64,000 nt of DNA from the NCBI RefSeq assembly GCF_900089755.1, contig NZ_FLOC01000004.1, positions 124,001 through 188,000 of the forward strand, given 5' to 3'. Shown piece by piece: positions 45,124-54,619 of this stretch (position 1 is the stretch's first letter; every line of letters starts with the position of its first letter). Made by a program: the position numbers and the translations under genes. Source of the stretch: Marinomonas aquimarina (GTDB taxonomy: Bacteria; Pseudomonadota; Gammaproteobacteria; Pseudomonadales; Marinomonadaceae). The notes beneath the pieces were generated by a model, which was given only the letters and a program-made list of their open reading frames with translations, had not been told where the DNA came from and did no database searches.

Positions 45124-46518
45124 TTACTCAACAATTTTAAAGGGAATGAACATTGGGTAACCATCGCGGATCACACGCATCGGCACGGAGCGGTTCGCAG
45201 GGAGTGTCTGTGCAATACGGTTAAAACCACTGACACCGTCAATGATCTCACCGTTAAGCATGGTAATCACATCGCCTTGCTGCAGACCATTGCGTGCGGC
45301 AGCGCCCCCTAGAATCTGCTGAACCATAACGCCCCCCTCAATGTTGAGACGCTCGGCGACATTTTCCGGCACCGGCGCCACGGTCATGCCCAAGCGATTC
45401 TCATCCGCTTGCTGTTGTTGCATACCATTGCCGTCAGGACGCTTAGCTAGGGTAATGGTCAAGGTACGTTCTTTGCCGTCACGGAAGACACGCGCTTTGG
45501 CATCGGTATCGACGCCAAGCTGACCAACCAAGTAAGGCAGCTCTGAAGAGTGTTCGATGGTTTTGCCGTTAAACGCCATAATGATATCACCCGCTTCTAG
45601 GCCGGCTTTTTCAGCGGGCGAATCCGGCATAACACGGCTTACCAAAGCGCCATGGGGACGTTCAAGACCGAAGGATTCAGCCAAGTCGCGATTCACATCT
45701 TGGATCAAAACCCCCAACCAAGCACGCGACACCTTGCCGTCTTTTTTCAGCTGTTGCACCACGGACATGGCCACATTGGATGGAATGGCAAAGGACACGC
45801 CCATAAAACCACCAGAGCGGGTGTAGATTTGTGAGTTAATGCCCACTACCTCGCCGTCTAAGTTAAACAGCGGACCACCGGAGTTACCAGGGTTGATGGC
45901 CACGTCAGACTGGATAAAGGGCACATAGTTATCGCTTGGCAAATTACGCCCTAGCGCACTGACAATACCGGCCGTCACCGTGTAGTCAAAACCAAATGGC
46001 GAGCCAATCGCCAGCACCCATTGACCCGCTTTGAGATCATCTGAGTCGCCCATATCCACAGTCGGCAGATCCTCCGCTTCGATTTTCAACAGGGCTAAAT
46101 CGGTACGCGCATCGGTGCCCACCAGCGTGGCTTCGTACTCACGACGGTCATTTAAACGGACGTGAATCACGTCGGCGCCTTCGATGACATGGTTATTGGT
46201 AAGGACATAGCCATCTTGGGAAATAATAAAGCCCGACCCCAGCGAACTACGCTGCTGTTGGCGCGGTTGCTGCGGTGTTTGGCCAAAGGGTTGCTGACCA
46301 AAAAAGTGACGGAAGAACTCATTCAGCTCACGTGCATCAGGACTGAGCTGACGCGCATTGGAGGTCGTGGTTTGTTCTGTGCTGATGTTGACCACGGCGG
46401 GAGAAGAATCTTCCACCAATTCGGTGAAATCAGGTAAGTTGGCCGCATTCACAAGTGTTGAGAACAACATCATAAAAGTGACGCTGATCCAGCTCACACG
46501 CTTTAGCAATCTGTTCAT
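45124..46518 (-). CDS. mucD: Periplasmic serine protease MucD (DegP/Do family)
   Basis: A 464-residue envelope quality-control protease. A signal peptide (ends VNAANLPDF) is followed by a Gln-rich LA loop (PQQPRQQQR), the trypsin-like domain with triad His in LTNNHVIEG, Asp in DARTDLALLKI and Ser in NPGNSGGPLF, and two PDZ domains. It degrades misfolded outer-membrane precursors and dampens the AlgU response. Last gene of algU-mucABCD, with a 63-base gap before it. Confidence 0.95.
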   Translation of the reverse strand: MNRLLKRVSWISVTFMMLFSTLVNAANLPDFTELVEDSSPAVVNISTEQTTTSNARQLSPDARELNEFFRHFFGQQPFGQTPQQPRQQQRSSLGSGFIISQDGYVLTNNHVIEGADVIHVRLNDRREYEATLVGTDARTDLALLKIEAEDLPTVDMGDSDDLKAGQWVLAIGSPFGFDYTVTAGIVSALGRNLPSDNYVPFIQSDVAINPGNSGGPLFNLDGEVVGINSQIYTRSGGFMGVSFAIPSNVAMSVVQQLKKDGKVSRAWLGVLIQDVNRDLAESFGLERPHGALVSRVMPDSPAEKAGLEAGDIIMAFNGKTIEHSSELPYLVGQLGVDTDAKARVFRDGKERTLTITLAKRPDGNGMQQQQADENRLGMTVAPVPENVAERLNIEGGVMVQQILGGAAARNGLQQGDVITMLNGEIIDGVSGFNRIAQTLPANRSVPMRVIRDGYPMFIPFKIVE

Positions 46519-46581
46519 TTATTGGTCTCCTTAGATGTACCAAAGTTGGTTGTTGCTATTGTGTCAGGTGAAGAGGATTTC

Positions 46582-47049
46582 TCAGGCTTCTTGTACCACC
46601 GGGATGATCTGGGCCTGATGTTTATTGATTCTCAAAACGCGCGGGTAGAAATCTGGATTCTTGGCTTCGTGAGACGATTTCCATTTCGCCGCCCATAAGC
46701 CCCCAGCAAACCCACTTACCGCTCCGACAATCGAAATTATAGTCTGTTCCGTGAACATTGATGGCAGGGCTGCCCCCAGCACTAGGCCCAGCAGCGGTAC
46801 GGCATACATCCACACAGACGCTTGCAACAAGGTGTCTTCGGGAATGCCCACCACCACATTCTGGCCCACTTCCAAATCGGCAGGGGCAATGGCCTTCATC
46901 AGCATACGGTTACTGTTCGACACCTTAGCAATGGCGTGATGGCCACAGCCATGACGCGCACGACAACTGGTGCAGCTGCTGGTACGGATGGTTTCTACTT
47001 CGGCAATACCATCCTCAATCGCAAGCACAGTACCATTTTCTTCAATCAT
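46582..47049 (-). CDS. mucC: Sigma-E positive regulator RseC/MucC
   Basis: A 155-residue inner-membrane protein. The N-terminal cytoplasmic part carries a cysteine cluster CTSCRARHGCGHH like that of RseC. Two membrane helices follow (residues about 80-125: VWMYAVPLLGLVLGAALPSM and IISIVGAVSGFAGGLWA). The family modulates the sigma factor response and in some bacteria supports redox protein assembly. It overlaps mucB by 8 bases. Confidence 0.87.
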   Translation of the reverse strand: MIEENGTVLAIEDGIAEVETIRTSSCTSCRARHGCGHHAIAKVSNSNRMLMKAIAPADLEVGQNVVVGIPEDTLLQASVWMYAVPLLGLVLGAALPSMFTEQTIISIVGAVSGFAGGLWAAKWKSSHEAKNPDFYPRVLRINKHQAQIIPVVQEA

Positions 47050-47989
47050 TATCGGGCCCCGGCATAATCACTGCCATCAGACGTTGAATCGTTACCGCAG
47101 GCACTTCCCCCACCATGGTCAGCAAATACATTTGCTCATCCACTTGGATGCTCATTTCACCGGCGATGGTGGCACCAAGGTTCATGATAGTTTGCGGACG
47201 CTTTTTATCCGTCTGTTCGACAAACACGGACACCGTGCTCATGCCATCAGACAACAACATCATATTGGTGCTGTCGTTCATGCGACGCGCTTCTTGCCAA
47301 ACCAGAGCAAAGCCTTGTGGCAACCAGTCAAAGTGCCAATTTCGTTTCACGACTTTTGGTTCGACTTCAACAAAGTGCTGCGTATAGGAGTCATCACTGG
47401 GGGTGAAATCCGCTTCTTTCAAGTCGGGCGCAAAAGAAACCGAGGTAAATTGGATACGCTCCAACAACTGATGATCCAAACTGAGCACATCGTGTTTCAG
47501 CAGAAAACCAGTGCTTTTATCAATCCAAAATTCATGGCCATAGCGGTATTCGTCTTTGGGTATCAATTTTAGTTTGACCGCTTTACGGGACGCTATACGC
47601 TGGCTTTTATCAACAATCTTAATGTCATAGGCTTGAGTCAAACGGTCCTTGTCAAGCTCTTGAAAGCGACGCAATGGCTCCGCTAAGGTCACGCCTGCAA
47701 CATAGTCGCCCACGTCTGGGAAGACACAGATAACACTGTCATCGATGCGGATCACAGCGATGCGCTGCCCATCTAAATCTTCGAGGCTTTCATATTCCAC
47801 CCCACCAATCAGGCCACGGCGGACACGCATAGAATTCATCATGCCCGCTTCTTGGTGCACAAACACGCCATCGTAAGATAAGGTATCAAACGAGTCGGTC
47901 ATGCGGGTCAACCAGTCCACTCCCGTCTGTGCCGCCAACAAGCTACTACTGGCGCACAATAAAAGTGACATTATTAACCCACGAATCAT
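47042..47989 (-). CDS. mucB: Periplasmic anti-sigma partner MucB/RseB
   Basis: A 315-residue periplasmic protein with a signal peptide (MSLLLCASSSLLAAQTG). Its two domains, an N-terminal LolA/LolB-like lipid-binding fold (WLTRMTDSFDTLSYDGVFVH) and a smaller C-terminal domain, bind MucA and shield it from proteolysis until lipopolysaccharide or misfolded proteins release it. It overlaps mucA by 4 bases (ATGA), implying coupled translation. Confidence 0.93.
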   Translation of the reverse strand: MIRGLIMSLLLCASSSLLAAQTGVDWLTRMTDSFDTLSYDGVFVHQEAGMMNSMRVRRGLIGGVEYESLEDLDGQRIAVIRIDDSVICVFPDVGDYVAGVTLAEPLRRFQELDKDRLTQAYDIKIVDKSQRIASRKAVKLKLIPKDEYRYGHEFWIDKSTGFLLKHDVLSLDHQLLERIQFTSVSFAPDLKEADFTPSDDSYTQHFVEVEPKVVKRNWHFDWLPQGFALVWQEARRMNDSTNMMLLSDGMSTVSVFVEQTDKKRPQTIMNLGATIAGEMSIQVDEQMYLLTMVGEVPAVTIQRLMAVIMPGPDND

Positions 47990-48636
47990 TGCCCGTTCCC
48001 TTGCGGGTAACCCACCACTTTCGCCATCGGTATCATGCCTTGCCCAGCCGTCATGGAGGCCTGTTGTGCATGCTGGCGTAAGTAATTTTGTAAGCGCTCA
48101 TTGTTCTGCAGCGCTTCTTCTGGGCTCAACGCTGTGATCGGTTCAACCGGTGTCGCTTGCGGCGCTGTGCTGGCCGCGAACGTCGGCGTGGTGTTATTGC
48201 TATCCCCTTGCAGCAGCAGGTTACCGCCCAGTACCACCACAAAGGCTACACTGGCGGCGACCGCCAAACCTGAGAAAAGCGAACGTCTGGAACGGTGCGC
48301 CGTTGGACTCATATGCGGCAGCTCCAGCTGTTCGAGTTTAGCGGGGGGCGTCGCTTGGCTAGGCTGATTGGGAAACGCAACAACATTGGTTTCGGCTTTG
48401 CCCTGCTCAAGTTTGCTGTGCATCTGCGCTAGAAACGCCCCTGAATCCTCAATCAAAACAGCATGATCTGGCTGGATCGCTTGCTGTATCTGCGCGTAAT
48501 GATCCAATTTATCCGCTAACACATTGATATCGCTGGCAAGCAAGGCTTCAATATCAGCTTGGGTGGCTTCGTTATCCAAAAATGCCGATAGACTGTCGTC
48601 ACGCCCTACGCCGTGCTTATCATGGAATTTCGACAT
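47986..48636 (-). CDS. mucA: Anti-sigma factor MucA/RseA
   Basis: A 216-residue membrane protein. The N-terminal cytoplasmic domain (DDSLSAFLDNEATQADIEALL) binds AlgU; one membrane helix lies near residues 122-140 (LFSGLAVAASVAFVVVLGG); a C-terminal periplasmic domain binds MucB. I used the ATG at 48636, two bases after the algU stop and preceded by a GGAGGAGGAG stretch; a longer frame to 48729 lies inside algU and has no family similarity. The helix sits just before the site-2 cleavage region used in regulated proteolysis. Confidence 0.92.
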   Translation of the reverse strand: MSKFHDKHGVGRDDSLSAFLDNEATQADIEALLASDINVLADKLDHYAQIQQAIQPDHAVLIEDSGAFLAQMHSKLEQGKAETNVVAFPNQPSQATPPAKLEQLELPHMSPTAHRSRRSLFSGLAVAASVAFVVVLGGNLLLQGDSNNTTPTFAASTAPQATPVEPITALSPEEALQNNERLQNYLRQHAQQASMTAGQGMIPMAKVVGYPQGNGQ

Positions 48637-48638
48637 GA

Positions 48639-49226
48639 CTATTCTCCTCCTCCCATTATGGGACGAATTCGTTTCTCCACCGCCTCGCGGGCACGGAAAA
48701 TTCGCGATCTGACCGTTCCAACAGGGCAATCCATGACCTGGGCAATGTCTTCGTAACTCAAACCATCGAACTCTCGCAGGGTTAAGGCCCCACGCAATTC
48801 TTCCGGCAGATCTTTGATCGCTAATTGAATCTCCGACTCTAAACGATCGCGGTTTAAATTGGCGTCCGGTGTGCCTGCATCTGCTAGTTCGTTATAGGAA
48901 GCATGGACGTCCTCATTATCTAGTTCCACATCGCTGGACGGGGGACGTCGGGAGCGACTCACTAGATAATTTTTCGCCGTATTCACGGCAATGCGGTAAA
49001 GCCACGTATAGAAAGCGCTTTCCCCTCGAAAGCTGTCAATTGCTCGATACGCTTTGATAAAACTGTCTTGAGCCACATCCAGCACTTCTTGCTTGTCCTG
49101 AACATACCGGGAAATCAAAGCTGCGACCTTGTGCTGATATTTCAGCACCAACAAATCAAAGGCGCGCTTGTCTCCACTCTGAACTCGCTTAACCAACGCC
49201 TCATCAGTAGACGTTTCGTGCTGCAT
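48639..49226 (-). CDS. algU: Extracytoplasmic function sigma factor AlgU/RpoE
   Basis: A 195-residue ECF sigma factor for envelope stress. Region 2 has RVQSGDKRAFDLLVLKYQHK and the -10-binding helix RGESAFYTWLYRIAVNTAKN; region 4 has LTLREFDGLSYEDIAQVM and CPVGTVRSRIFRAREAVEK. The ATG at 49226 was chosen because GAGG lies 5 bases upstream and the length agrees with AlgU (193); longer starts add residues with no family match. It heads the algU-mucABCD operon and is divergent from nadB. Confidence 0.95.
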   Translation of the reverse strand: MQHETSTDEALVKRVQSGDKRAFDLLVLKYQHKVAALISRYVQDKQEVLDVAQDSFIKAYRAIDSFRGESAFYTWLYRIAVNTAKNYLVSRSRRPPSSDVELDNEDVHASYNELADAGTPDANLNRDRLESEIQLAIKDLPEELRGALTLREFDGLSYEDIAQVMDCPVGTVRSRIFRAREAVEKRIRPIMGGGE

Positions 49227-49276
49227 AGGCACCTCATAATTTGCAAACATACTGTGCCCACCAAGTTGTTGCTTAT

Positions 49277-49304
49277 ATGGACAACGGACCATTTAGAGAG
49301 TTCC
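49277..49304 (-). promoter_or_regulatory. AlgU/sigma-E autoregulatory promoter
   Basis: On the minus strand the -35 GGAACTC (49298-49304), a 16-bp spacer and -10 TCCAT (49277-49281). This is the GAACTT-N16-TCTGA class and lies 51 bases before the algU start, so AlgU probably activates its own operon. Confidence 0.7.
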
Positions 49305-49448
49305 AAGAAAATGCACTTGGCCGCTTTAAGACGACATTGTATGCGATTTATTGGCAAAGCTGTAACCTTGCCGTGTCGCACTGGGGTATTCATTGGTGTT
49401 ACAAACAAGTGTAAAATCGATGTGTTTAACCTTACTTAGATCAACTAC

Positions 49449-51077
49449 ATGAGCCAACATCTTCATCACGACATCGTTATTATCGGCGCCGGTGCGGCGG
49501 GACTGACGCTAGCACTTGAACTTGCCAATGAGCATCAGGTGGCCATTTTAACAAAAGGAGACATCTCCGAAGGCTCGACCTTGTACGCTCAAGGTGGTGT
49601 CGCGGCCGTATTGTCGGAAAAAGACACCATCGACTCACACGTGCAAGACACCATTGTTGCCGGGGCTGAGTTGGGGGATGAAGACGCCATTCGCTATACC
49701 GTAGAACACTCTAAGGAAAGCATCGACTGGTTAATCGACCAAGGGGTGCCTTTCACCCGTTATGGTGACAACGAAGATTACCACCTCACCAAAGAAGGCG
49801 GTCACAGTCATCGCCGCATTATCCATGCCGCGGATGCAACCGGTTTGGCGATTTCTAAGACGCTGGTGAAGAACGCCTTAGCGCACCCGAACATTCACTT
49901 CTTCCCTGATCGTGTGGCGATTGATTTGATCACCACCCAAAAACTGGGATTAGAAGGCGACAATCGTGTCATCGGTTTATACGCTCTTAACCAAGACTCA
50001 GAGCAAGTGGAAGTGTTTCACGCGCACCGCATTGCACTGGCCACAGGCGGCAGTTCTAAAGTGTACCTGTACACCAGTAACCCAGATACGGCATCGGGCG
50101 ATGGCATTGCCATGGCATGGCGTGCCGGCTGCCGTGTTGGCAACATGGAATTTAACCAGTTCCATCCAACTTGCCTGTACGATGCCAAAGCCAAAACCTT
50201 TTTGATCTCCGAAGCGGTACGCGGGGAAGGTGGTCGTTTACTGCTGCCCGACGGCACACGCTTTATGGCCAATTTTGACGAACGTGGCGAGTTAGCACCA
50301 CGTGACATTGTCGCGCGCGCCATCGACCATGAAATGAAGCGCTTAGGGGTGGACCATGTGTTGCTGGATATTTCCCACAAAGACCCTGAGTTTATCAAAG
50401 AGCATTTCCCGACCATTTATCAACGCTGCTTGAGCTACGGTCATGATATGACCCAGGCCGCCATTCCGGTGGTACCGGCAGCGCATTACACCTGTGGTGG
50501 CGTCGTGGTCGATCAATCTGGCGCTACCGATGTCAAAGACCTGTATGCCATTGGCGAGACCTCTTACACCGGTCTTCACGGTGCCAACCGTTTGGCCAGC
50601 AACTCGTTATTGGAATGCATCGTGTACGCTCGTTCGGCAGCACGTCAGATCTTGTCTGACAATGCACCGCGGGCGGATTATCAGATTCCTGATTGGGATG
50701 CTTCAAAAGTGACCGACTCCGATGAGGACGTGGTGATCACTCACAACTGGCACGAACTGCGCCGCTTTATGTGGGACTATGTGGGCATTGTGCGCACCAA
50801 TAAACGTCTACTGCGTGCCAAACATCGCGTCGACTTACTGCTGTCTGAAATTGAAGAGTTCTACTCTAACTACCGCATCACCGCCGACTTATTAGAATTG
50901 CGTAACTTGGCAGTAGTGGCGGACTTGATCATTCAATCGGCCATGGCACGTAAGGAAAGTCGCGGCTTACACTTCACCTTGGATTACCCAGAAAAACTGG
51001 AAAACAGTGGGCCGACTATTTTGAAGCCGAGGATTCGTTCTTCTGAGTTGGCAAACCAAGCAGCTTCTCAACATTAA
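49449..51077 (+). CDS. nadB: L-aspartate oxidase
   Basis: A 542-residue flavoenzyme that oxidises aspartate to iminoaspartate, the first step of NAD synthesis. FAD-binding [14 protein letters not shown] lies at the N-terminus; the [25 protein letters not shown] and [12 protein letters not shown] segments are typical of NadB within the succinate dehydrogenase flavoprotein family. Its last 62 bases overlap the 3' end of ygfX on the other strand. Divergent from algU, as in Pseudomonas. Confidence 0.95.
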   Translation: MSQHLHHDIVIIGAGAAGLTLALELANEHQVAILTKGDISEGSTLYAQGGVAAVLSEKDTIDSHVQDTIVAGAELGDEDAIRYTVEHSKESIDWLIDQGVPFTRYGDNEDYHLTKEGGHSHRRIIHAADATGLAISKTLVKNALAHPNIHFFPDRVAIDLITTQKLGLEGDNRVIGLYALNQDSEQVEVFHAHRIALATGGSSKVYLYTSNPDTASGDGIAMAWRAGCRVGNMEFNQFHPTCLYDAKAKTFLISEAVRGEGGRLLLPDGTRFMANFDERGELAPRDIVARAIDHEMKRLGVDHVLLDISHKDPEFIKEHFPTIYQRCLSYGHDMTQAAIPVVPAAHYTCGGVVVDQSGATDVKDLYAIGETSYTGLHGANRLASNSLLECIVYARSAARQILSDNAPRADYQIPDWDASKVTDSDEDVVITHNWHELRRFMWDYVGIVRTNKRLLRAKHRVDLLLSEIEEFYSNYRITADLLELRNLAVVADLIIQSAMARKESRGLHFTLDYPEKLENSGPTILKPRIRSSELANQAASQH

Positions 51078-51477
51078 GACGGGAACGCAGATAGCGATAG
51101 TCTGCGTCTGACAGCTGATCACGATAGAGCCAGCGATAGCGGCACAGGTAATGCCATAGTCTATACAGCAATGGCTGTTCTGGGTCCACGTGCAGAACTA
51201 ATACACTCCAGTACTCGGTTTGATAAAGCTGCGACAGCACGCCAGACGCGCCGCGACACTGCCAATGCAGCACGTCTTGTGAGGTATCGATGGAGAAGTT
51301 GGGACGCATTGGTCGGCGTATCAGCCAAAGCCCCCCGGTGAACATGGCCAGCCATTGCCACAGCGTTGACCATTGCAATATCACCAATAGTGCTGTCACC
51401 GCTAATAACCATAGCAGTGACATAAACCAAGCTAGCCGCGACGAGTTAAACTCGACGGTAGTTCTCTGGTTGGACAC
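51016..51477 (-). CDS. ygfX: YgfX/CptA-like membrane protein
   Basis: A 153-residue protein with two hydrophobic helices near residues 15-50 ([18 protein letters not shown] and [12 protein letters not shown]) followed by a cytoplasmic domain, the layout of YgfX (CptA), which is found next to SdhE. It overlaps sdhE by 32 bases at its start and nadB by 62 bases, antiparallel, at its end. The ATG at 51477 lets [10 protein letters not shown] line up with the E. coli start. The function is disputed: toxin of a proposed type IV pair or a partner of SdhE. Confidence 0.72.
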   Translation of the reverse strand: MSNQRTTVEFNSSRLAWFMSLLWLLAVTALLVILQWSTLWQWLAMFTGGLWLIRRPMRPNFSIDTSQDVLHWQCRGASGVLSQLYQTEYWSVLVLHVDPEQPLLYRLWHYLCRYRWLYRDQLSDADYRYLRSRLNVEKLLGLPTQKNESSASK

Positions 51478-51733
51478 GAGTCAGAATCAAATGCACGATG
51501 CGAGCAAGATCCGGATCCTCTGGCACTTCCTTTTGCATAAACCAAGGGAAGATTTCCTGATCTTCGCATTCAATAAGCTGATAAAAACGCTGTCTATCTT
51601 CTTCGTCCAACGTTAGAAATACGTCTTCCAAGAAGGGTTCAAACAACACATCAAGCTCCAACATTCCGCGACGACATTGCCACTTTAAGCGTTTGAAGCT
51701 AGCTGAATCTTTTGATTCGATTGTATCTGTCAT
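51446..51733 (-). CDS. sdhE: FAD assembly factor SdhE
   Basis: A 95-residue protein that helps attach FAD covalently to SdhA. It carries the essential RGxxE segment, CRRGMLELD, a middle helix DRQRFYQLIECEDQEIFPW and the C-terminal [12 protein letters not shown]. The start was set at ATG 51733 (GGAG 7 bases upstream) rather than the open frame to 51781, giving the usual family length of about 90. It is directly upstream of, and overlaps, ygfX, and is divergent from ygfZ. Confidence 0.9.
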   Translation of the reverse strand: MTDTIESKDSASFKRLKWQCRRGMLELDVLFEPFLEDVFLTLDEEDRQRFYQLIECEDQEIFPWFMQKEVPEDPDLARIVHLILTRVQPENYRRV

Positions 51734-51988
51734 GAGAGGTCTCCCCAATTTAGAGGCGCTATTATAGCCCTTCACCGACACTCGGCAAACCGATCAAGAC
51801 AGGAAACGCCAGCTTTGTTGACGCTGGCGCTGTGCAAGACACGACGCCAGTGCCACGCCTATCCATCAAAAGCACTCCATTTGCGCCACTTTTCGGACAG
51901 AGCAAGGATTTGCTCACCGGACACATTGATTTCGCTCAATATTGCCCCACATAATGAAACATATTCATTGATCAAATTTGAGGTCATT

Positions 51989-52900
51989 ATGCAGCTCCAG
52001 CAGCTTCTTAGTGAAACGCTTCCGGCGACCAGCTATGGTCATAGCCAAGACCTAGGTGTCATTTCCATTCAGGGCCCTGACAGTGTGAAATTGCTGCAAG
52101 GTCAAACCACCGCAGACATGAAATTGGTGAGCGAACAAGCCAGTGTGTTCGGCGCTGTGTGTACCCCGAAAGGTCGCATCATTGCTAACTTCTACATTTT
52201 GCAGAAAGCAAACGACTCCTTCCTAATGGTACTCAAGCAAGATGTGCTCGACACCCTGTTGGCACATTTGAAAAAATACGCGGTCTTTTTCAAAACCGAC
52301 TTAGAGGATGTCAGCGCACAGTATCAAGTGAGCTCCCTATTTGCCCTTACTGATACCCTTGAGCCACAAGAGCACTACGATCTAGCGATCCCAACCACCC
52401 ATCAAGAAGGTTGCTATCAGCTGATCCTCAACAACACCTATTACCAAGAAACGCTTACCGTGGCGCACTCTGCCGAAGAACTACCGACGGCCGAAGACCC
52501 CAGTGCCCACAAGGTAATGGGGCTATTGGCCGCTCGTCCACTGCTGGGCCAAGCACATTTAGAAGAAATCCTGCCACAATGGATCAATATGCAGCGTAAC
52601 GGCGGCATCAGCTTTACCAAAGGCTGTTATACCGGACAAGAAATCGTGGCGCGCATGAAATACCGCGGCAAGTCGAAAAAGCACCTAGCACTGTGCACCT
52701 GTGAAGGGCCGATTAAGATTGGCTCGGACGTGCTCAACGCAGAAGGCAAAGCCATTGGCTCTGTGTTTGACTGCGCCCCAGCCGGTCCCGCTTATGTGGC
52801 TCAGTTGATCTTAAATGTAGAACAAGATGAGATCAGCGACGCCACCGTCGAAGGCAGCACGATAACCTTGCTGCCGCTGCCCTACGAACTGGGTAGCTAA
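51989..52900 (+). CDS. ygfZ: Folate-dependent Fe-S cluster protein YgfZ
   Basis: A 303-residue GcvT-related protein needed for maintenance of some iron-sulfur enzymes and tRNA thiolation. The signature KGCYTGQEIVARMKYRGK begins at residue 211, with the conserved Cys213. The N-terminal part shows SIQGPDSVKLLQGQTTAD. The start was set at ATG 51989 (GAGGT upstream); the frame is open to 51815 but the extra residues match nothing. The cluster ygfZ / ygfX / sdhE is conserved in E. coli. Confidence 0.92.
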   Translation: MQLQQLLSETLPATSYGHSQDLGVISIQGPDSVKLLQGQTTADMKLVSEQASVFGAVCTPKGRIIANFYILQKANDSFLMVLKQDVLDTLLAHLKKYAVFFKTDLEDVSAQYQVSSLFALTDTLEPQEHYDLAIPTTHQEGCYQLILNNTYYQETLTVAHSAEELPTAEDPSAHKVMGLLAARPLLGQAHLEEILPQWINMQRNGGISFTKGCYTGQEIVARMKYRGKSKKHLALCTCEGPIKIGSDVLNAEGKAIGSVFDCAPAGPAYVAQLILNVEQDEISDATVEGSTITLLPLPYELGS

Positions 52901-52911
52901 GCCGTCACCAA

Positions 52912-52949
52912 AAAAAGCGCGCCCGAGCCAAGCTCTGAGCGCGCTTTTT
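52912..52949. terminator. Bidirectional terminator between ygfZ and ung
   Basis: AAAAAGCGCGC and GCGCGCTTTTT form the stem, with an inner GAGC/GCTC pairing; T runs lie on both strands. Confidence 0.9.
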
Positions 52950-52962
52950 ATTCCGCTATCAC

Positions 52963-53646
52963 TTACTTCGCAGGCTGTAAATGCGCGCTCCAATCGATTG
53001 GCGCTTTACCCATGCTTTCCAGATACTGATTGGCTTTGGAGAAATGCCCGCAACCAAAGAAGCCACGGTAGGCGGACAGCGGCGATGGATGCACACTCTC
53101 CAACACACAGTGTTTGCTACGATCAATATGACGGCCTTTTTTCTGTGCGTAGGCACCCCACAGCATAAACACCACCCCTTGATGATGCTCGTTGATCAGC
53201 TGAATAATCTGATCCGTAAAGCTTTCCCACCCTTTGTTTTGATGAGAGCCGGCCTTAGATGCTTCCACCGTCAAGACACTGTTTAGTAACAACACACCTT
53301 GGCGCGCCCAGTTGATCAAGTAACCATGATCGGCGATGGGGATCGCAAGGTCCGCTTCCAGTTCTTTATAGATGTTGGCCAAGGATGGCGGTGTTTTCAC
53401 TCCCGGCTTAACCGAGAAAGACAAGCCATGGGCTTGGTCCGGACCGTGATAGGGATCTTGGCCAAGGATCACCACTTTGACGTTGTCAAAGCGGGTTTCA
53501 TTTAAGGCATTAAAACAGTCGTTGGAATGGGGATAAATGACTTTACGTGCGTCTTTCTCCTGTACGAGAAACTCACGCAAACGTTGCATGTAGTCTTTGT
53601 TAAATTCGTCGGCGAGGTGAGCCTGCCAATCGGCTGCGAGATTCAT
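52963..53646 (-). CDS. ung: Uracil-DNA glycosylase
   Basis: A 227-residue base-excision enzyme that removes uracil from DNA. The catalytic water-activating motif GQDPYHGP is near residues 62-69 and the DNA minor-groove loop is [11 protein letters not shown] near the C-terminus; the [11 protein letters not shown] segment is also typical. Its start overlaps the stop of the upstream kinase gene by four bases (ATGA), so the two are translated together. Confidence 0.96.
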   Translation of the reverse strand: MNLAADWQAHLADEFNKDYMQRLREFLVQEKDARKVIYPHSNDCFNALNETRFDNVKVVILGQDPYHGPDQAHGLSFSVKPGVKTPPSLANIYKELEADLAIPIADHGYLINWARQGVLLLNSVLTVEASKAGSHQNKGWESFTDQIIQLINEHHQGVVFMLWGAYAQKKGRHIDRSKHCVLESVHPSPLSAYRGFFGCGHFSKANQYLESMGKAPIDWSAHLQPAK

Positions 53647-54530
53647 ACGGGTTCCGCTTTAAAATAGGGATTAAACACAGGGTCGTTTAACAGGGCATGA
53701 TACCACTGCAGACAGTCTAAATCTTGTGAGCCGCATAACTGATGACGCAACAACAGCCAAACCAGTTCTCGCACCACATAGGCTTTGCGGTAAGCATCAA
53801 TGGCCTCAAAGGCGACTGGCATCGGCTCGCTACCGACCACCGCTTGGTAAGCATGCTGTAACTGCGCGGCAGTCAGATGATGCACATGCGCCAACACCGC
53901 CAAATCAAACAATGGATCGTTCATCCCTGCCGCTTCCCAGTCAATCAACCAAGCTTTGCTGCCGTCTAACAAGACATTTTTGGGGTTTAAGTCATTGTGA
54001 CATAAGCGCAGCTGAGCGGGCCTAGGCACGGGCTTTAAGGATTGATAAAAAGTCCGCGTCTGCTGGGTTAGAGCGCGCAGCTCAGGCGTCATATCGGTCT
54101 TGGCAAGCTGCGCTAGCCAGTCTGCGATCACGCGGTAAACATCGTACTCTTGTGCGATGCTAGGCAGCTGATGCAGCGCCGACAGGGACTGACAAATGGG
54201 CATCAGACTAGCCTGGGTATGCTGCACATCCCATGCTAACGTCTGCCCTGGGAGAAACTCCCACACGATTGCCTGTTCGTTGTGCCACAACACCTTGGCC
54301 CCAAGCCGCTGCGCACTCACAAGCTGACACACCGCTAATTCCGCGGCGCGCTCAATAGCAAACGCTTGGCTATTCAGATCTGAGATACGCAGCACTAAAC
54401 GTGGCTGCTGTTGCCAACTAATCTGGTAGGTTTTATTGGAGAAGCCTTCCTCTAATGGCACCACCTCAACCTCACCATGTTCCGGCAAGATGGAGTTCAT
54501 TTGCTTCAAATACTCAGAAAGTGCACACAT
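53643..54530 (-). CDS. APH/choline kinase family phosphotransferase (ThiK-like)
   Basis: A 295-residue small-molecule kinase of the aminoglycoside/choline kinase fold. The catalytic loop [13 protein letters not shown] and metal-binding [17 protein letters not shown] are clear; an N-terminal Gly-rich segment [11 protein letters not shown] lies in the nucleotide-binding position. Thiamine kinase ThiK, choline kinase and LicA share this pattern, so the substrate is not settled. The ATG at 54530 was chosen over the TTG two codons earlier; another ATG lies at 54500. Confidence 0.8.
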   Translation of the reverse strand: MCALSEYLKQMNSILPEHGEVEVVPLEEGFSNKTYQISWQQQPRLVLRISDLNSQAFAIERAAELAVCQLVSAQRLGAKVLWHNEQAIVWEFLPGQTLAWDVQHTQASLMPICQSLSALHQLPSIAQEYDVYRVIADWLAQLAKTDMTPELRALTQQTRTFYQSLKPVPRPAQLRLCHNDLNPKNVLLDGSKAWLIDWEAAGMNDPLFDLAVLAHVHHLTAAQLQHAYQAVVGSEPMPVAFEAIDAYRKAYVVRELVWLLLRHQLCGSQDLDCLQWYHALLNDPVFNPYFKAEPV

Positions 54531-54619
54531 TTTCAATCACTTATTGCCAGAGGGAGAAACCGCTGTCAGAATGTCCTTGATCCCCATTTGAGTCAATATT
54601 TTACTGTTGAAGCACATAA

